Shown here: piece after piece, positions 26,416-35,927 of the stretch
Position numbering within the stretch: the stretch's first letter is position 1
Layout of the letters: each line of letters starts with the position of its first letter
Assembly (NCBI RefSeq): GCF_014639535.1
Contig: NZ_BMGA01000002.1
Span: 248,001 to 312,000 of the forward strand
From: Flavobacterium palustre
GTDB taxonomy: Bacteria > Bacteroidota > Bacteroidia > Flavobacteriales > Flavobacteriaceae
Length of the DNA stretch: 64,000 bases
Direction: 5' to 3'
Notes under the pieces: generated by a model
What the model saw: only the letters and a program-made list of their open reading frames with translations
The model's database searches: none
Told to the model about the DNA's origin: nothing
Translations under genes and position numbers: made by a program

Positions 26416-27639
26416 TTAAAAAAGTCTTTTGGATTTTATTTTGCAAGACATTCTGTAAATAATGATTATTGCCGAAATAATGGTCACTATTCCAATAAAG
26501 CCAATTGAAAACTCAATGCTAAATAAATTTGTCAAAACACCAGTCAATACAGCACCAATCACATAACCAAAATCTCTCCAAAAACGGAATACGCCAATAC
26601 TTTTTGCTCTTTGTTCCGGATTAGTGTCTTCGGCGATGCTTGCTAAAAATGTTGGATATACAATAGCTGTTCCAATCCCTAATAAGACCGAAATAGCTAC
26701 AAAATGAAAAATGGATGTTGAGAAAACCAAACATACTATGGCTAAACCTTGTAACAACATTCCCCAAAACAGCAAATCTCTTTTGCAATAGATATCCGAA
26801 AGTTTTCCTGTTATCAATTGACCTAAACCCCAAACAATTGGATAAGTGGCTGTAATTATTCCAATATTGGCAATTCCAAATCCTTTTTGTGCTAATAAAA
26901 TTGGAATTATACCCCAAATCATTGCGTCATTCAAATTATTTATTAATCCTGCTTGAGTAACAGAACCCAAATTTTTATGTAACCAACTTGTTTCTGTAAA
27001 AGTGTTTTTTAATAGTGGAATTGTATTATTTATTTGGGTTTCTTTTTTAACGTGTCCGTCAGTATCTTTTACAAAGAACCACGTTAATACCGTTCCAAGG
27101 ATAACAATCGCAATTCCTATATAAAATGGATAAGGTCTTAATCCATAATTATCGGCTATTAGACTTGTTATGTAAGCAACAAGCCCTAAAGTTCCATAGC
27201 CTGCAAATTCATTTAACCCCATAGCAAAACCACGCTGTTTTTCGCCAACTAAATCCATTTTCATTACTACTGTACTTGACCAGGTTAACCCTTGATTGAT
27301 ACCTAATAAAATATTTGCAAATAAAATCCAGTTCCAATTATTGGCATAAATAAGAATAAAAGGAACAGGAATTCCAATTATCCAGCCGTATAAAAGCAGT
27401 TTTTTTCTACCTATTTTATGTGCTAATGCACCAGCAAAATAATTGGTTATTGCTTTAAATAATCCAAATAATATGATAAATGATAAAATGATAGAAGTTG
27501 AAGTAAGATGGAATTCTTTTTCGGCAATTTCGGGTAATAATGTTCTTTCTAAACCTATCATTCCACCAACAAGTGCATTGATGAAAACCAATAACCAAAA
27601 TTGTTTCCAGTTTTCTTTTAATCCTAATTTTATTTCCAT
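26416..27639 (-). CDS. MFS transporter next to a rhodanese-MBL enzyme
   Basis: The protein (407 aa from ATG 27639, MEIKLGLKENWKQF) has about twelve hydrophobic helices and the MFS motif A between helices 2 and 3 (AGALAHKIGRKKLL). An in-frame Met at 27666 lies inside the preceding gene and is less likely. It follows the rhodanese-MBL gene by 11 bases, so the substrate may be an inorganic or organic sulfur species, but this rests only on context. Confidence 0.85.
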   Translation of the reverse strand: MEIKLGLKENWKQFWLLVFINALVGGMIGLERTLLPEIAEKEFHLTSTSIILSFIILFGLFKAITNYFAGALAHKIGRKKLLLYGWIIGIPVPFILIYANNWNWILFANILLGINQGLTWSSTVVMKMDLVGEKQRGFAMGLNEFAGYGTLGLVAYITSLIADNYGLRPYPFYIGIAIVILGTVLTWFFVKDTDGHVKKETQINNTIPLLKNTFTETSWLHKNLGSVTQAGLINNLNDAMIWGIIPILLAQKGFGIANIGIITATYPIVWGLGQLITGKLSDIYCKRDLLFWGMLLQGLAIVCLVFSTSIFHFVAISVLLGIGTAIVYPTFLASIAEDTNPEQRAKSIGVFRFWRDFGYVIGAVLTGVLTNLFSIEFSIGFIGIVTIISAIIIIYRMSCKIKSKRLF

Positions 27640-27650
27640 TGTTGGGTGGT

Positions 27651-28757
27651 TTAAGAAATTGCACATCTGTTTGCCCCAGCTTCTAAATCAATTGGATTTA
27701 TATCTTCTAAATCTCCTTTTAAATTTAATGCTACAATTTCTAAATAGTTAGTTGGTGTTGGTGGAATACGCTGTAAAATAATATCCGTAAAATCTTTTTC
27801 GTTTAGTTGTAGCATTGCCACATTTTTTTTCACAAAACCAATAGTAGTCTGAATGGGTTGATTATCAAAATCAACCGGTTGACTGGTGTGTGATGGCAAA
27901 ACAAGTGTATTTTCATCAAGTGCCAAAACTATTTGTAATGATTGATATAGTTTTTTTGTTTTTTCTAACGCTTCGTTGTTATTGGCTTTTAAATCAGGTC
28001 TTCCTACACCATTTGTAAAAAGAGTGTCGCCTGACAATAGCACTTTTTCATCAATTAGAAATGTAGTGCTTTCCAAGGTGTGCCCAGGAGTTTTTATAGC
28101 TTTAATTTTGATATTTCCTAAATCGAAAATTGTATCGTTGTTTATTGGCTCAAAATCAAAAATCACTTTGTTTGGATGTGGAAGAAATAAGGGAACTGTA
28201 TTATTTTCTGCTAATTGTTTTGATCTTGAAATATGATCTGCATGAATATGCGTTTCAATTACACATTTTAAAGTCAGATTTTCTTGTTCTAAAATTTTCT
28301 CATAAATCTCTGTAGAAAGCGAAGCATCAACAATAATTGCTTCATTATTGGAAATCACAATATAAGAAAGACAGCCTTTTCCTGTTCGTCTTAGTTGTAT
28401 GATTTCAAAATTTGGAAAAGTAATTTTAGCAGTATTCCAGGATAGACTCCAAGCTTTCATCCCACCTTCTAAAGAATAGGCTTCAAAACCTTGGTTTTGC
28501 AATATTTCAGCTCCAATTAAACTCGTCTTACCACCTGCACAAATTACAACAACAGGAATGTGTTTTTCAAGATGTAATCCTTGAAAAGCAGATTTATCAT
28601 TTGCTTTTAATTTGTCGTAAGCATTAATATGAATACTTTGTGGAATATACCACTCTACTCGTTCCTGGATGGGACGAATATCAATTATTGAAATCTCTTT
28701 TCCTGTTTCTAGCCAATTTCGAAGTGTTTCAGTATTAATGTTTTTTGTGGGTGACAT
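27651..28757 (-). CDS. Rhodanese-metallo-beta-lactamase fusion (persulfide/sulfur metabolism)
   Basis: The 368-residue protein has an N-terminal rhodanese domain (about 5-108) with the sulfur-carrying Cys73 in CAGGKTS. An MBL-fold domain follows with HIHADH at 170-175, PGHTLES, SGDTLF and a late SHT that together bind metal. Persulfide dioxygenase-rhodanese proteins such as CstB have the opposite domain order (MBL first). The pair of domains suggests handling of persulfides or thiosulfate in the cytoplasm. A Crp/Fnr regulator lies just upstream. Confidence 0.87.
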   Translation of the reverse strand: MSPTKNINTETLRNWLETGKEISIIDIRPIQERVEWYIPQSIHINAYDKLKANDKSAFQGLHLEKHIPVVVICAGGKTSLIGAEILQNQGFEAYSLEGGMKAWSLSWNTAKITFPNFEIIQLRRTGKGCLSYIVISNNEAIIVDASLSTEIYEKILEQENLTLKCVIETHIHADHISRSKQLAENNTVPLFLPHPNKVIFDFEPINNDTIFDLGNIKIKAIKTPGHTLESTTFLIDEKVLLSGDTLFTNGVGRPDLKANNNEALEKTKKLYQSLQIVLALDENTLVLPSHTSQPVDFDNQPIQTTIGFVKKNVAMLQLNEKDFTDIILQRIPPTPTNYLEIVALNLKGDLEDINPIDLEAGANRCAIS

Positions 28758-28828
28758 TTTATGATTGATTATTTATTTCACAAATTTCGACACTTCAAAA
28801 CACTAATCCTTTAACATAAGATAAATAA

Positions 28829-29398
28829 TTACTTAATCGCTCTTATTCTACTCAAACTAACTTGGGTAATTCCTAAATAAGATGCAATATGTTTTAAAGG
28901 AACTTTTTTTAAAATATTTGGTTCTTCAGCTATTAAAGCATTATATCTTTCTTCGGCTGAATGAAATTGAATTCCTTCAATTCTATTTACAGTATCTACA
29001 TAAGCAACTTCAAATATTTTTCGAAATAATCGTTCAATTTCAGGATAGGTGTCATACAATTTAAAAAGTTGAGTAGCATTTATGGCTACTATTTCACTGT
29101 CTTCTAAAATTTGGATTGCTTTTCGGGATGGATTTCCTGTAAATAAACTTTCAACTCTTGCTATAATATTGTTTTCAAAAGCGAAGCTTTCGGTAATGTC
29201 AATTCCATCTTTGTAATAATAAATCCTTGCAGTTCCTTTATTTATATAATAAATAGTTTTGCAAGTATGGCCAAAGGTTTGTAATTCTTGATTTTTTTTG
29301 ATTTTTATAATAGAACAAATTTCAGTAATAGCATTTTCAGCTTCTTTTGAAAGTGAATTATAAAGTTGAAAATATTGAAATATTGATTTCATTAACAA
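28829..29398 (-). CDS. Crp/Fnr-family transcriptional regulator
   Basis: The 189-residue protein (start 29398 or Met3 at 29392) has an N-terminal cyclic-nucleotide-binding-like beta-roll (KKNQELQTFGHTCKTIYYINKG). Its C-terminal helix-turn-helix, LKHIASYLGITQVSLSRIR, is of the Bacteroidota Crp type. No FNR cysteine cluster is visible. It probably controls the rhodanese-MBL and MFS genes that follow in the same direction. Confidence 0.9.
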   Translation of the reverse strand: MLMKSIFQYFQLYNSLSKEAENAITEICSIIKIKKNQELQTFGHTCKTIYYINKGTARIYYYKDGIDITESFAFENNIIARVESLFTGNPSRKAIQILEDSEIVAINATQLFKLYDTYPEIERLFRKIFEVAYVDTVNRIEGIQFHSAEERYNALIAEEPNILKKVPLKHIASYLGITQVSLSRIRAIK

Positions 29399-29414
29399 AT
29401 TTTAAATTTTATCT

Positions 29415-29465
29415 CAAAGTTAGTTATTTTTAATTTGTCAATTAACTAGCTAGTTTCTGAAACTA
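29415..29465 (-). promoter_or_regulatory. Candidate promoter and operator of the Crp/Fnr gene
   Basis: On the reverse strand TAACTTTG (complement of 29415-29422) fits the -7 box, with a TTG 16 bases upstream. The perfect palindrome TAGTTTCTGAAACTA (29451-29465) lies just beyond and could be a regulator site. Confidence 0.5.
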
Positions 29466-29561
29466 ACCAGCATAAAAAAAATTATCTTATACTAAAAAGT
29501 AATTAGCGAAATGAAGCAAACGGCAATCTTAATCAGAAAGTCTTCAAAGAATTAGTATTCC

Positions 29562-29600
29562 ATAAAAAAACAAATGGTTCGTTTTTTCACGAACCATTTG
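29562..29600 (-). terminator. Strong terminator
   Basis: An 11-bp perfect stem (29571-29581 with 29590-29600, CAAATGGTTCG/CGAACCATTTG) on the reverse strand is followed by seven T. It lies eight bases past the end of the small secreted protein gene. Confidence 0.92.
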
Positions 29601-29608
29601 TTGAAAAA

Positions 29609-30085
29609 TTATTTTTTAGATTTTTCGGGATTCATCTTTTTCTCTAACAATAAGCAATGGGCGGCACAGGCATGAAGTTTGTAATTTTCATGTACGCTAC
29701 CTACATTATGCCCTTTTGCATCCAGTATTTCACATTTTTCTTTTTCTGTTTTTCCTACATTAAGTACATTTTCACCTTTTATGTTGTAGTACGAACCATT
29801 CTTTTTAGCCATACCTAACTTTTTCCCTTTAGAATCAATCACATTCCCGTTTCCATCAATAAAATATACTGTCTGACCTTTGTTGTTTTTCACGATATCT
29901 TCTTTGGTAATAAATCCTATTTTGTTCCAATTATAGTTGTAAACTTCACCCTTTTTATTAATATGAATTTTTTCAGACGGTGCGGAGTTCGATTTTGTTT
30001 GTGCGTTGGTACTTAAAGAGATTACCATTAAAAACATTGTTAGTAATGAAACTGTTTTTGTCAAAATTGATTTTTGTGTTTTCAT
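29609..30085 (-). CDS. Small secreted beta-repeat protein with Cys/His tail
   Basis: I choose ATG 30085 (158 aa), which gives a clean signal peptide (KTVSLLTMFLMVISLSTNAQ). The mature part has about four repeats of a strand-turn-strand pattern with Gly/Asn turns (GEVYNYNWNKIGFI, GNVIDSKGKKLGMA, DAKGHNVGSVHEN). This recalls proteins annotated as 5-fold beta-flower in Bacteroidota, a tentative match. The tail contains HACAAHC, a possible metal-binding site, which fits the metal-efflux genes upstream. Confidence 0.65.
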   Translation of the reverse strand: MKTQKSILTKTVSLLTMFLMVISLSTNAQTKSNSAPSEKIHINKKGEVYNYNWNKIGFITKEDIVKNNKGQTVYFIDGNGNVIDSKGKKLGMAKKNGSYYNIKGENVLNVGKTEKEKCEILDAKGHNVGSVHENYKLHACAAHCLLLEKKMNPEKSKK

Positions 30086-30271
30086 AATAAATAGATGTTT
30101 AATTGTCGTCAGTTCCACTGTTGCCTGGTCTTCAGTATCGCTGTTGCCCGATTTATTTATTTATTTTATAAGTATTGATTTTCTATATTTTAAAGCATTT
30201 ACAATCATAGAAACCTGATTAGAATTCTTTATTAAATTTACGGTATTTTCTTCTTTTACTAGTTTTAAGTA

Positions 30272-31492
30272 TCACATTTTCATTCCCTCCATTGGATTAC
30301 TGCCTTTTCTAAAAACGTATTCGCTATTTATACCATAAGCACCAGTAATCACGACTTTTTTTGTGCTATCTATTTCAGATTTGATTTCTATCATTCCATT
30401 GGTTTCTATTCCTGTTTCGACCATTAGGTTTTCAAATACTCCCGGTCTTTTTTCTACCCAAATATAGGAAGCGTTTTCTTCCCTGATAACTGCATCGACA
30501 GGAATGTATAATCCTTTCAGATTAGATTGTGTTAATTTTACCATCGCTTGCATCCCAGGTTTTAATTGCAAATTTGGATTTGGTATTTCCAATCGAATTA
30601 AAAGTAGACGAGTATCGGGGTTTATTTCGGGATTGATAAAAGAAACTTGAGCATTTATGATTTTATCAGGAAAATCGTTAAATGTAATTTGGGCTTTCTG
30701 TCCTATTTTTAGATTTTTAGCATAGTTTACGTTAACCTGTGTTTCTAACCAAAGGCTGTTTAAATTGGCCAATTTAATGATGCTGGAACCTTCCATTGCA
30801 TAACTGCCTTCGGTGGTACTTATTTCCGATATTGTTCCACTGGTAGTGCTGTAAAAAACAATATAAGGAGAAACCTGCTTACTGGCTTTTAAACTTTCAA
30901 TTTGGGCATTGGTTAAACCAAAGAATAACAGTTTTTGTTTTGCTGCATTGAGCATATTTTGTGCATTTTTTCCAAAATCGCCAGGCATTTGCAGTTGTTT
31001 GTATGCCGTGTAATAATCCTGTTTTGCAATAGCAATATCTTCACTATACAATTGATATACGGCTTGGTTTTTAGCCACATAATCGCCAACGGTTTTGAAA
31101 TACAACTTTTCAATTCGTCCCATTGCTCTTACAGAAATGGTTTTGATTTTTTCCTGATTAATAGTCAATACTCCTGTATAATTTTGCTCTAAGCTGTTTT
31201 GAGTTTCTGAAATAGTTTGGGTAGTAATATTTCCCAGTTGTATTTGTTGTTTACTCAAACTTATTTCGTTAGTTTCAGTATCATCTTGTTTTATTGGTGT
31301 TAACTCCATTTGGCAAATGGGGCATTTTCCCGGTTTATCCTCCTTAACTTGTGGATCCATAGAACAGGTGTAAAATGTTGTTGCTGCACTCTTATTGTGT
31401 TTGCTATGGTCTTCTTTGTCTTTAGTATTACAAGCCACCATTATCATAAATAGTATTGATAATAAACTTATTTTTTTTATTGTCTTCATCAT
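30272..31492 (-). CDS. CusB-like efflux adaptor with heavy-metal-binding domain (second copy)
   Basis: The 406-residue lipoprotein (lipobox MVAC, Cys21) has a heavy-metal-binding domain at about 40-66 (YTCSMDP...CPICQMEL). The membrane-fusion-protein body follows, with hairpin and beta-barrel segments. It would pick up copper or a similar ion in the periplasm and pass it to the RND pump. Its ATG overlaps the stop of the other adaptor by one base, so they are translationally coupled. It is the last gene of the operon. Confidence 0.9.
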   Translation of the reverse strand: MMKTIKKISLLSILFMIMVACNTKDKEDHSKHNKSAATTFYTCSMDPQVKEDKPGKCPICQMELTPIKQDDTETNEISLSKQQIQLGNITTQTISETQNSLEQNYTGVLTINQEKIKTISVRAMGRIEKLYFKTVGDYVAKNQAVYQLYSEDIAIAKQDYYTAYKQLQMPGDFGKNAQNMLNAAKQKLLFFGLTNAQIESLKASKQVSPYIVFYSTTSGTISEISTTEGSYAMEGSSIIKLANLNSLWLETQVNVNYAKNLKIGQKAQITFNDFPDKIINAQVSFINPEINPDTRLLLIRLEIPNPNLQLKPGMQAMVKLTQSNLKGLYIPVDAVIREENASYIWVEKRPGVFENLMVETGIETNGMIEIKSEIDSTKKVVITGAYGINSEYVFRKGSNPMEGMKM

Positions 31493-32739
31493 TATTCGGT
31501 TTTAATAAAGCTTTCGCTGTCGATTAAATATTGTGCATTTTTGGCAATGGTGTCTTTTACTGAAATACCCTCCATAATCTGAACAAAATTATCTATTTCA
31601 ATTCCTGTTTTTATGGCCGATGCTTTAAAGCCATTTGCCATTTTCAAGAAAACGATTTTCTTGTTTCCAATGCTTACCATTGACTCTTTTTGTATCCAAA
31701 TTCCATTTACTGGATTTGTTTTTACAACGCCTTGCAATCGCAAGCCAATTGGTAATTTCAAGTTATTGTTATTTAAATAAACTCGAATTCTATTGGTTTT
31801 ATCAGCTGCATTTAATTGTGTTTCGACAAAATTTATTTTTGCATTTATGAGATCATTTTTGTCTAGTTCAGTAATAATTTTGATAGATTGGTTGGTTTTG
31901 ATTACACTATTATATCCTTGTATAACATTAAATATTCCCCATACTTTATCCGTATTTAATAATTTAAAAATGACTTCCCCCTTTTTTATATAATTTCCTT
32001 CCTTAACATCCAATACTGCGGTGTTGTTGCTTGCACTTTGCATCACAGGATTAGTGGTGTTATCCATTGTTTCAGTTCCGTCAATAATTCCTGAAGCAGG
32101 ACTATAAATTGTTATTAGCGGGTTAACTTTTTTGGAATTAGACAGCGCATTTATTTGATTTTGTGTCATTCCATAAAGCACTAATTTTTGTCTTGAGGCA
32201 TTAATAATCGAAGAATTTTCAGCATCATTAGTAATCATATAAATAAAGCTTTGTTGCTCAGTCAGTAATTCAGGGCTGTATAAATCAAATAATTTTTGTC
32301 CTTTATTTACTTTTTGGTATTTATAATTGACATACATCCTTTCTATTCTCCCACTCATTCGAGCTGCAATATTTACTGATGAATTGGGATCATAGCCCAC
32401 AAAGCCCGGTAAGTTTATTTCACTGCTTATGGTGGTGTCTATTGCTGTTGTCGTTTGATAATTACCTACTATAAAATTGTCGGTAGGTTTTATAAGATTG
32501 TCGATTGAATTGTCGTCAACGGAATTGTTCTCTGTTACTTTTTTTACCAAAGCCATTCCGCAAATGGGACAATTTCCGGGTTTATCTCTAATGATTTCCG
32601 GGTGCATCGAACAAGTATAAACCTCGTTTTGATGTTCTATTTCCGAATGATTGTCTGATTTTATGACATAGAAATAGATTGCAATTCCAATAATGGAAAT
32701 TCCAATAAGAGCCAAACCATATTTTATATACTTGTTCAT
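31492..32739 (-). CDS. CusB-like efflux adaptor with heavy-metal-binding domain (first copy)
   Basis: The 415-residue protein has an N-terminal membrane anchor (about 7-25) rather than a lipobox. A heavy-metal-binding domain at 41-65 (YTCSMHP...CPICGMAL) is followed by a CusB-type body. It starts two bases after the channel gene and overlaps the next adaptor by one base. The different anchors and the low similarity outside the metal domain suggest distinct roles, or a mixed hexamer, for the two adaptors. Confidence 0.9.
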   Translation of the reverse strand: MNKYIKYGLALIGISIIGIAIYFYVIKSDNHSEIEHQNEVYTCSMHPEIIRDKPGNCPICGMALVKKVTENNSVDDNSIDNLIKPTDNFIVGNYQTTTAIDTTISSEINLPGFVGYDPNSSVNIAARMSGRIERMYVNYKYQKVNKGQKLFDLYSPELLTEQQSFIYMITNDAENSSIINASRQKLVLYGMTQNQINALSNSKKVNPLITIYSPASGIIDGTETMDNTTNPVMQSASNNTAVLDVKEGNYIKKGEVIFKLLNTDKVWGIFNVIQGYNSVIKTNQSIKIITELDKNDLINAKINFVETQLNAADKTNRIRVYLNNNNLKLPIGLRLQGVVKTNPVNGIWIQKESMVSIGNKKIVFLKMANGFKASAIKTGIEIDNFVQIMEGISVKDTIAKNAQYLIDSESFIKTE

Positions 32740-32741
32740 AA

Positions 32742-33992
32742 TTATTTGGTTTCAAGTTGTTTTTCAATTTCTACTTGTGTGACTAAAATTGATTTTAATT
32801 TGTCTAACGCTTCTATTTGAGTCATGTTCAAGGCTTCCCAAGCATCTAAAGCCACGAATAAATCTCCAGTGTTGTTTTGCCAAGCTAAAATTGCCGTATC
32901 ATAGTTTCGCTTTAAAGCAGGAATAATATTGTCATGAGTAATTTGGTATTGTTTTTTTAAATTCAAAAATTCAGCATTCATTCCTTTTATCATTCCGTTG
33001 GCTTCATTAGCAATCATTTGTTTTTGCCATTCCAAACTTTCGTTTTTAATGCGATAACTTTCCATATTTGCTTTATTCATTTTGGTTGACCAAGGCATAG
33101 GAATGGTAATCATTCCCATTAATGAAAATTGCTGTGGCTGATTTCCAAAAGCAAACATGTGATCGTATTTTACTCCAAATTCCGGTTTTGTTTCGGCTCT
33201 TTGAACTTCGATTTTCAATTTGTTAATGGTCTTAGTTTTGTCGATGGCTTTTATATCACTACGGTTATTGATATAAGAGGATAAATCTGTTTCAAAGAGA
33301 TTAAAATCCTTAATCTCGTAATTGGAATCAATTTCTAAATCTTCTTTTTTATCGCGTGCCATTAAAGTATTGAGCATGTATTTACGCTGCGAGACATCAT
33401 TTTCCAACATAACAATCATACGTTGCAGTGTAGCATATTGAGATTTAGCCTTATAATACGATGGTAATTTATCCATATTATACTGATAGCGTATTTCCAT
33501 GCTTTTAATCATATAATCTAAAAGTAAGAGATTATCTTGGGCTATTTTTGTCTTTTTCTTAATGATTATCCATTCATAATAATAGGTTTTGGCTAACGCA
33601 TTTAATTGATTCAGCGAGAAATTTTTATTTTCATTTTCGACTGATGACATTGCTTTCATCAAATTTTCATTTGCATTTAGCTTAGAAGCATTGGGTATCA
33701 TTTGGGTTACACCCAACATATAATTTCCCATACCTGGACTCATTTCATTGGCTTTCCACATTTTACTATTGTAAGGAGTCATAAAGAAACCTGCTTCTAC
33801 TTGTGGCGGCATCCAACTTCTGGCTCCTTTGGCTAAAGCATCCATACTTTGAATATCGGTATCATACATTTTTAATTGTGGATTATTTGTTTTGATTGTA
33901 TTCAAAACAGCATCCAACGAAAGTGTTTGAGCGGCTATAGTAGTACTTAAAATCAAACAACTTATGGCTATATAAAATTTATTCTTTAACAT
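32742..33992 (-). CDS. Outer-membrane efflux channel (CusC/TolC family)
   Basis: The 416-residue protein has a signal peptide ending near TTIAAQ and long helical repeats of the OEP type. Several Met residues occur in the stretch [18 protein letters not shown], as often seen in copper-handling proteins. It overlaps the end of the pump's second half by 14 bases, so it is in the same operon. Confidence 0.88.
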   Translation of the reverse strand: MLKNKFYIAISCLILSTTIAAQTLSLDAVLNTIKTNNPQLKMYDTDIQSMDALAKGARSWMPPQVEAGFFMTPYNSKMWKANEMSPGMGNYMLGVTQMIPNASKLNANENLMKAMSSVENENKNFSLNQLNALAKTYYYEWIIIKKKTKIAQDNLLLLDYMIKSMEIRYQYNMDKLPSYYKAKSQYATLQRMIVMLENDVSQRKYMLNTLMARDKKEDLEIDSNYEIKDFNLFETDLSSYINNRSDIKAIDKTKTINKLKIEVQRAETKPEFGVKYDHMFAFGNQPQQFSLMGMITIPMPWSTKMNKANMESYRIKNESLEWQKQMIANEANGMIKGMNAEFLNLKKQYQITHDNIIPALKRNYDTAILAWQNNTGDLFVALDAWEALNMTQIEALDKLKSILVTQVEIEKQLETK

Positions 33993-35916
33993 CTATAAGG
34001 TCTATTTTACCTTTTGTTCTTAATTCTCGAAGTTTTACCATCTCAAAAACAATCGGTGTTACTAATAATACATAAATCGTGGAAGTAATAGTGCCTCCAA
34101 TTAGTGGGACAGTAATGGGAAGCATTATATCGGATCCTGTTCCTGTTGCCCAAAGAATAGGAATTAATCCAAATAAGGAAACCGAAACCGTCATCAATTT
34201 TGGTCTTAACCTTTTGGCAGAACCATCAATGATATATTGTTTCAATATTTCTTCAGTTATGGTTTCCTTACTATTTCCGTACTTTTCTACCATTTTATTC
34301 ATTGATTCATTCAAATAGATAGTCATTAACATCGCCGTTTCGATTGCCATTCCAAACAGAGCAATAAATCCAACGGCAACAGCAACGGATAAATTAATTC
34401 CATAAAAATAAACCATAAATATTCCTCCAATTAGAGCAAAGGGTACTGTAATCATCGTGATTAATGCCTCTTTCATTGAATGGTAAGTAAAATATAAAAC
34501 AAGAAATATAATGACCACAACAATAGGCAGTATTAAACTTAATGTTTTGTTGGCTCGAATTTGATTTTCCCATTGTCCACTCCATTCTACATAATATCCT
34601 TTTGGCATTATAGTAATCATTGCATTGAGTTTCTTTTGCGCCTCTTTTACAGTGCTTCCTAAATCACGTTCCCGAACGTTGAACAACACAGTGCCTCGCA
34701 GCATTGCGTTTTCGCTGTTTATCATCGGAGGACCATCACTTATTTTCACGTCGGCAACTGTTTCCAAAGGAATGGGGCCAAACTGCATCGTTTGCACTTG
34801 CAGTTTTTTTAAGGCTTCAAGGCTATTTCTGTATTCTTGTGCATATCTTGCATTTACAGAAAAACGTTGTCTTCCCTCGATAGTCGTGGTTAGTTTCATC
34901 CCTCCAATAGATGCTTCGACCACGTTATTTATATCATCTATGGTTAGTCCGTATCTGCCAATAACATCTCTTTTTGCTTCAATATCAATATATTTTCCGC
35001 CTGTTATTGGTTCAGCATACAAATCTTTAACTCCAGAAGTTCCTTCCAAAGTTTTTTTAATTTTTTGAGCCAAAACATTGATTGTATCTAAACTTGCTCC
35101 GTAGATTTTTATTCCCACATCAGTTCTGATTCCAGTTGAGAGCATATTGATACGGTTGATGATAGGTTGCGTAAAACCATTAGTTACACCAGGGATTTGC
35201 AATTTGTTGTTTATTTCCGTGATAATATCATTCTTAGTTTTGTCTTCTCTCCATTCTGCTTGAGGTTTTAGCAAAATAATTGTTTCAACCATACTTATTG
35301 GACTATTATCGGTTGCTGTATTTGCCCTCCCTGCTTTTCCCAACACGTGAGCCACTTCGGGAATTGATTTTATCAATTTGTCCTGAACTTGAAGGATTCT
35401 CTTTACTTCGGAGTTGGATACATCAGGCAAAGTGACTGGCATAAACAGTACAGATCCTTCATCTAAAGGAGGCATAAATTCTGAACCTAAACGAGTAAAC
35501 ATCAATACGCCAATCAGCAATGCAATGATGTTGATACCTAAAACCGTTTTTCTCCATTTTAAACAAAAAACTAAAATGGGTGTATAAATGCTTTCCAATT
35601 TTTTGTTAATTGGATTTTTGTCTTCTGGGCGAAGTTTTCCTTTTAGTAAAAAACTAATTAGCACAGGTGTGAGTGTAATGGCTAAAAAAGCATCAACTAT
35701 CAGTATAAACGATTTCGTCCAAGCTAGTGGGCCGAATAACTTGCCTTCCATTCCCGTGAGAAGAAATACAGGTAAAAAGGATGTAATTACAATTATTGTT
35801 GAGTAGAAAACACCAGGGCCTACTAATTTGGAAGAGCTTTCTATAAGCTTCAACTTATCTTCTGGAGATAGTGGATCGTTTTCTTTTTTGAATATATTTT
35901 TGATTTTATTTTTCAT
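33979..35916 (-). CDS. CusA/CzcA-type metal efflux pump, C-terminal part (split)
   Basis: The 645-residue protein begins MKNKIKNIFKKENDPLSPED and continues as a normal CusA from the cytoplasmic loop after helix 4. It holds helices 5-6, the second periplasmic domain (GSEFMPPLDEGSVLFMPVTLP) and the final helix bundle. It lacks the first half, which the preceding gene encodes. The stop of that gene and this ATG are 11 bases apart and in different frames. Both parts keep family-like sequence to the break, so either a split functional pump or a recent frameshift is possible. Confidence 0.85.
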   Translation of the reverse strand: MKNKIKNIFKKENDPLSPEDKLKLIESSSKLVGPGVFYSTIIVITSFLPVFLLTGMEGKLFGPLAWTKSFILIVDAFLAITLTPVLISFLLKGKLRPEDKNPINKKLESIYTPILVFCLKWRKTVLGINIIALLIGVLMFTRLGSEFMPPLDEGSVLFMPVTLPDVSNSEVKRILQVQDKLIKSIPEVAHVLGKAGRANTATDNSPISMVETIILLKPQAEWREDKTKNDIITEINNKLQIPGVTNGFTQPIINRINMLSTGIRTDVGIKIYGASLDTINVLAQKIKKTLEGTSGVKDLYAEPITGGKYIDIEAKRDVIGRYGLTIDDINNVVEASIGGMKLTTTIEGRQRFSVNARYAQEYRNSLEALKKLQVQTMQFGPIPLETVADVKISDGPPMINSENAMLRGTVLFNVRERDLGSTVKEAQKKLNAMITIMPKGYYVEWSGQWENQIRANKTLSLILPIVVVIIFLVLYFTYHSMKEALITMITVPFALIGGIFMVYFYGINLSVAVAVGFIALFGMAIETAMLMTIYLNESMNKMVEKYGNSKETITEEILKQYIIDGSAKRLRPKLMTVSVSLFGLIPILWATGTGSDIMLPITVPLIGGTITSTIYVLLVTPIVFEMVKLRELRTKGKIDLIDVKE

Positions 35917-35927
35917 CTTATTTCCAA

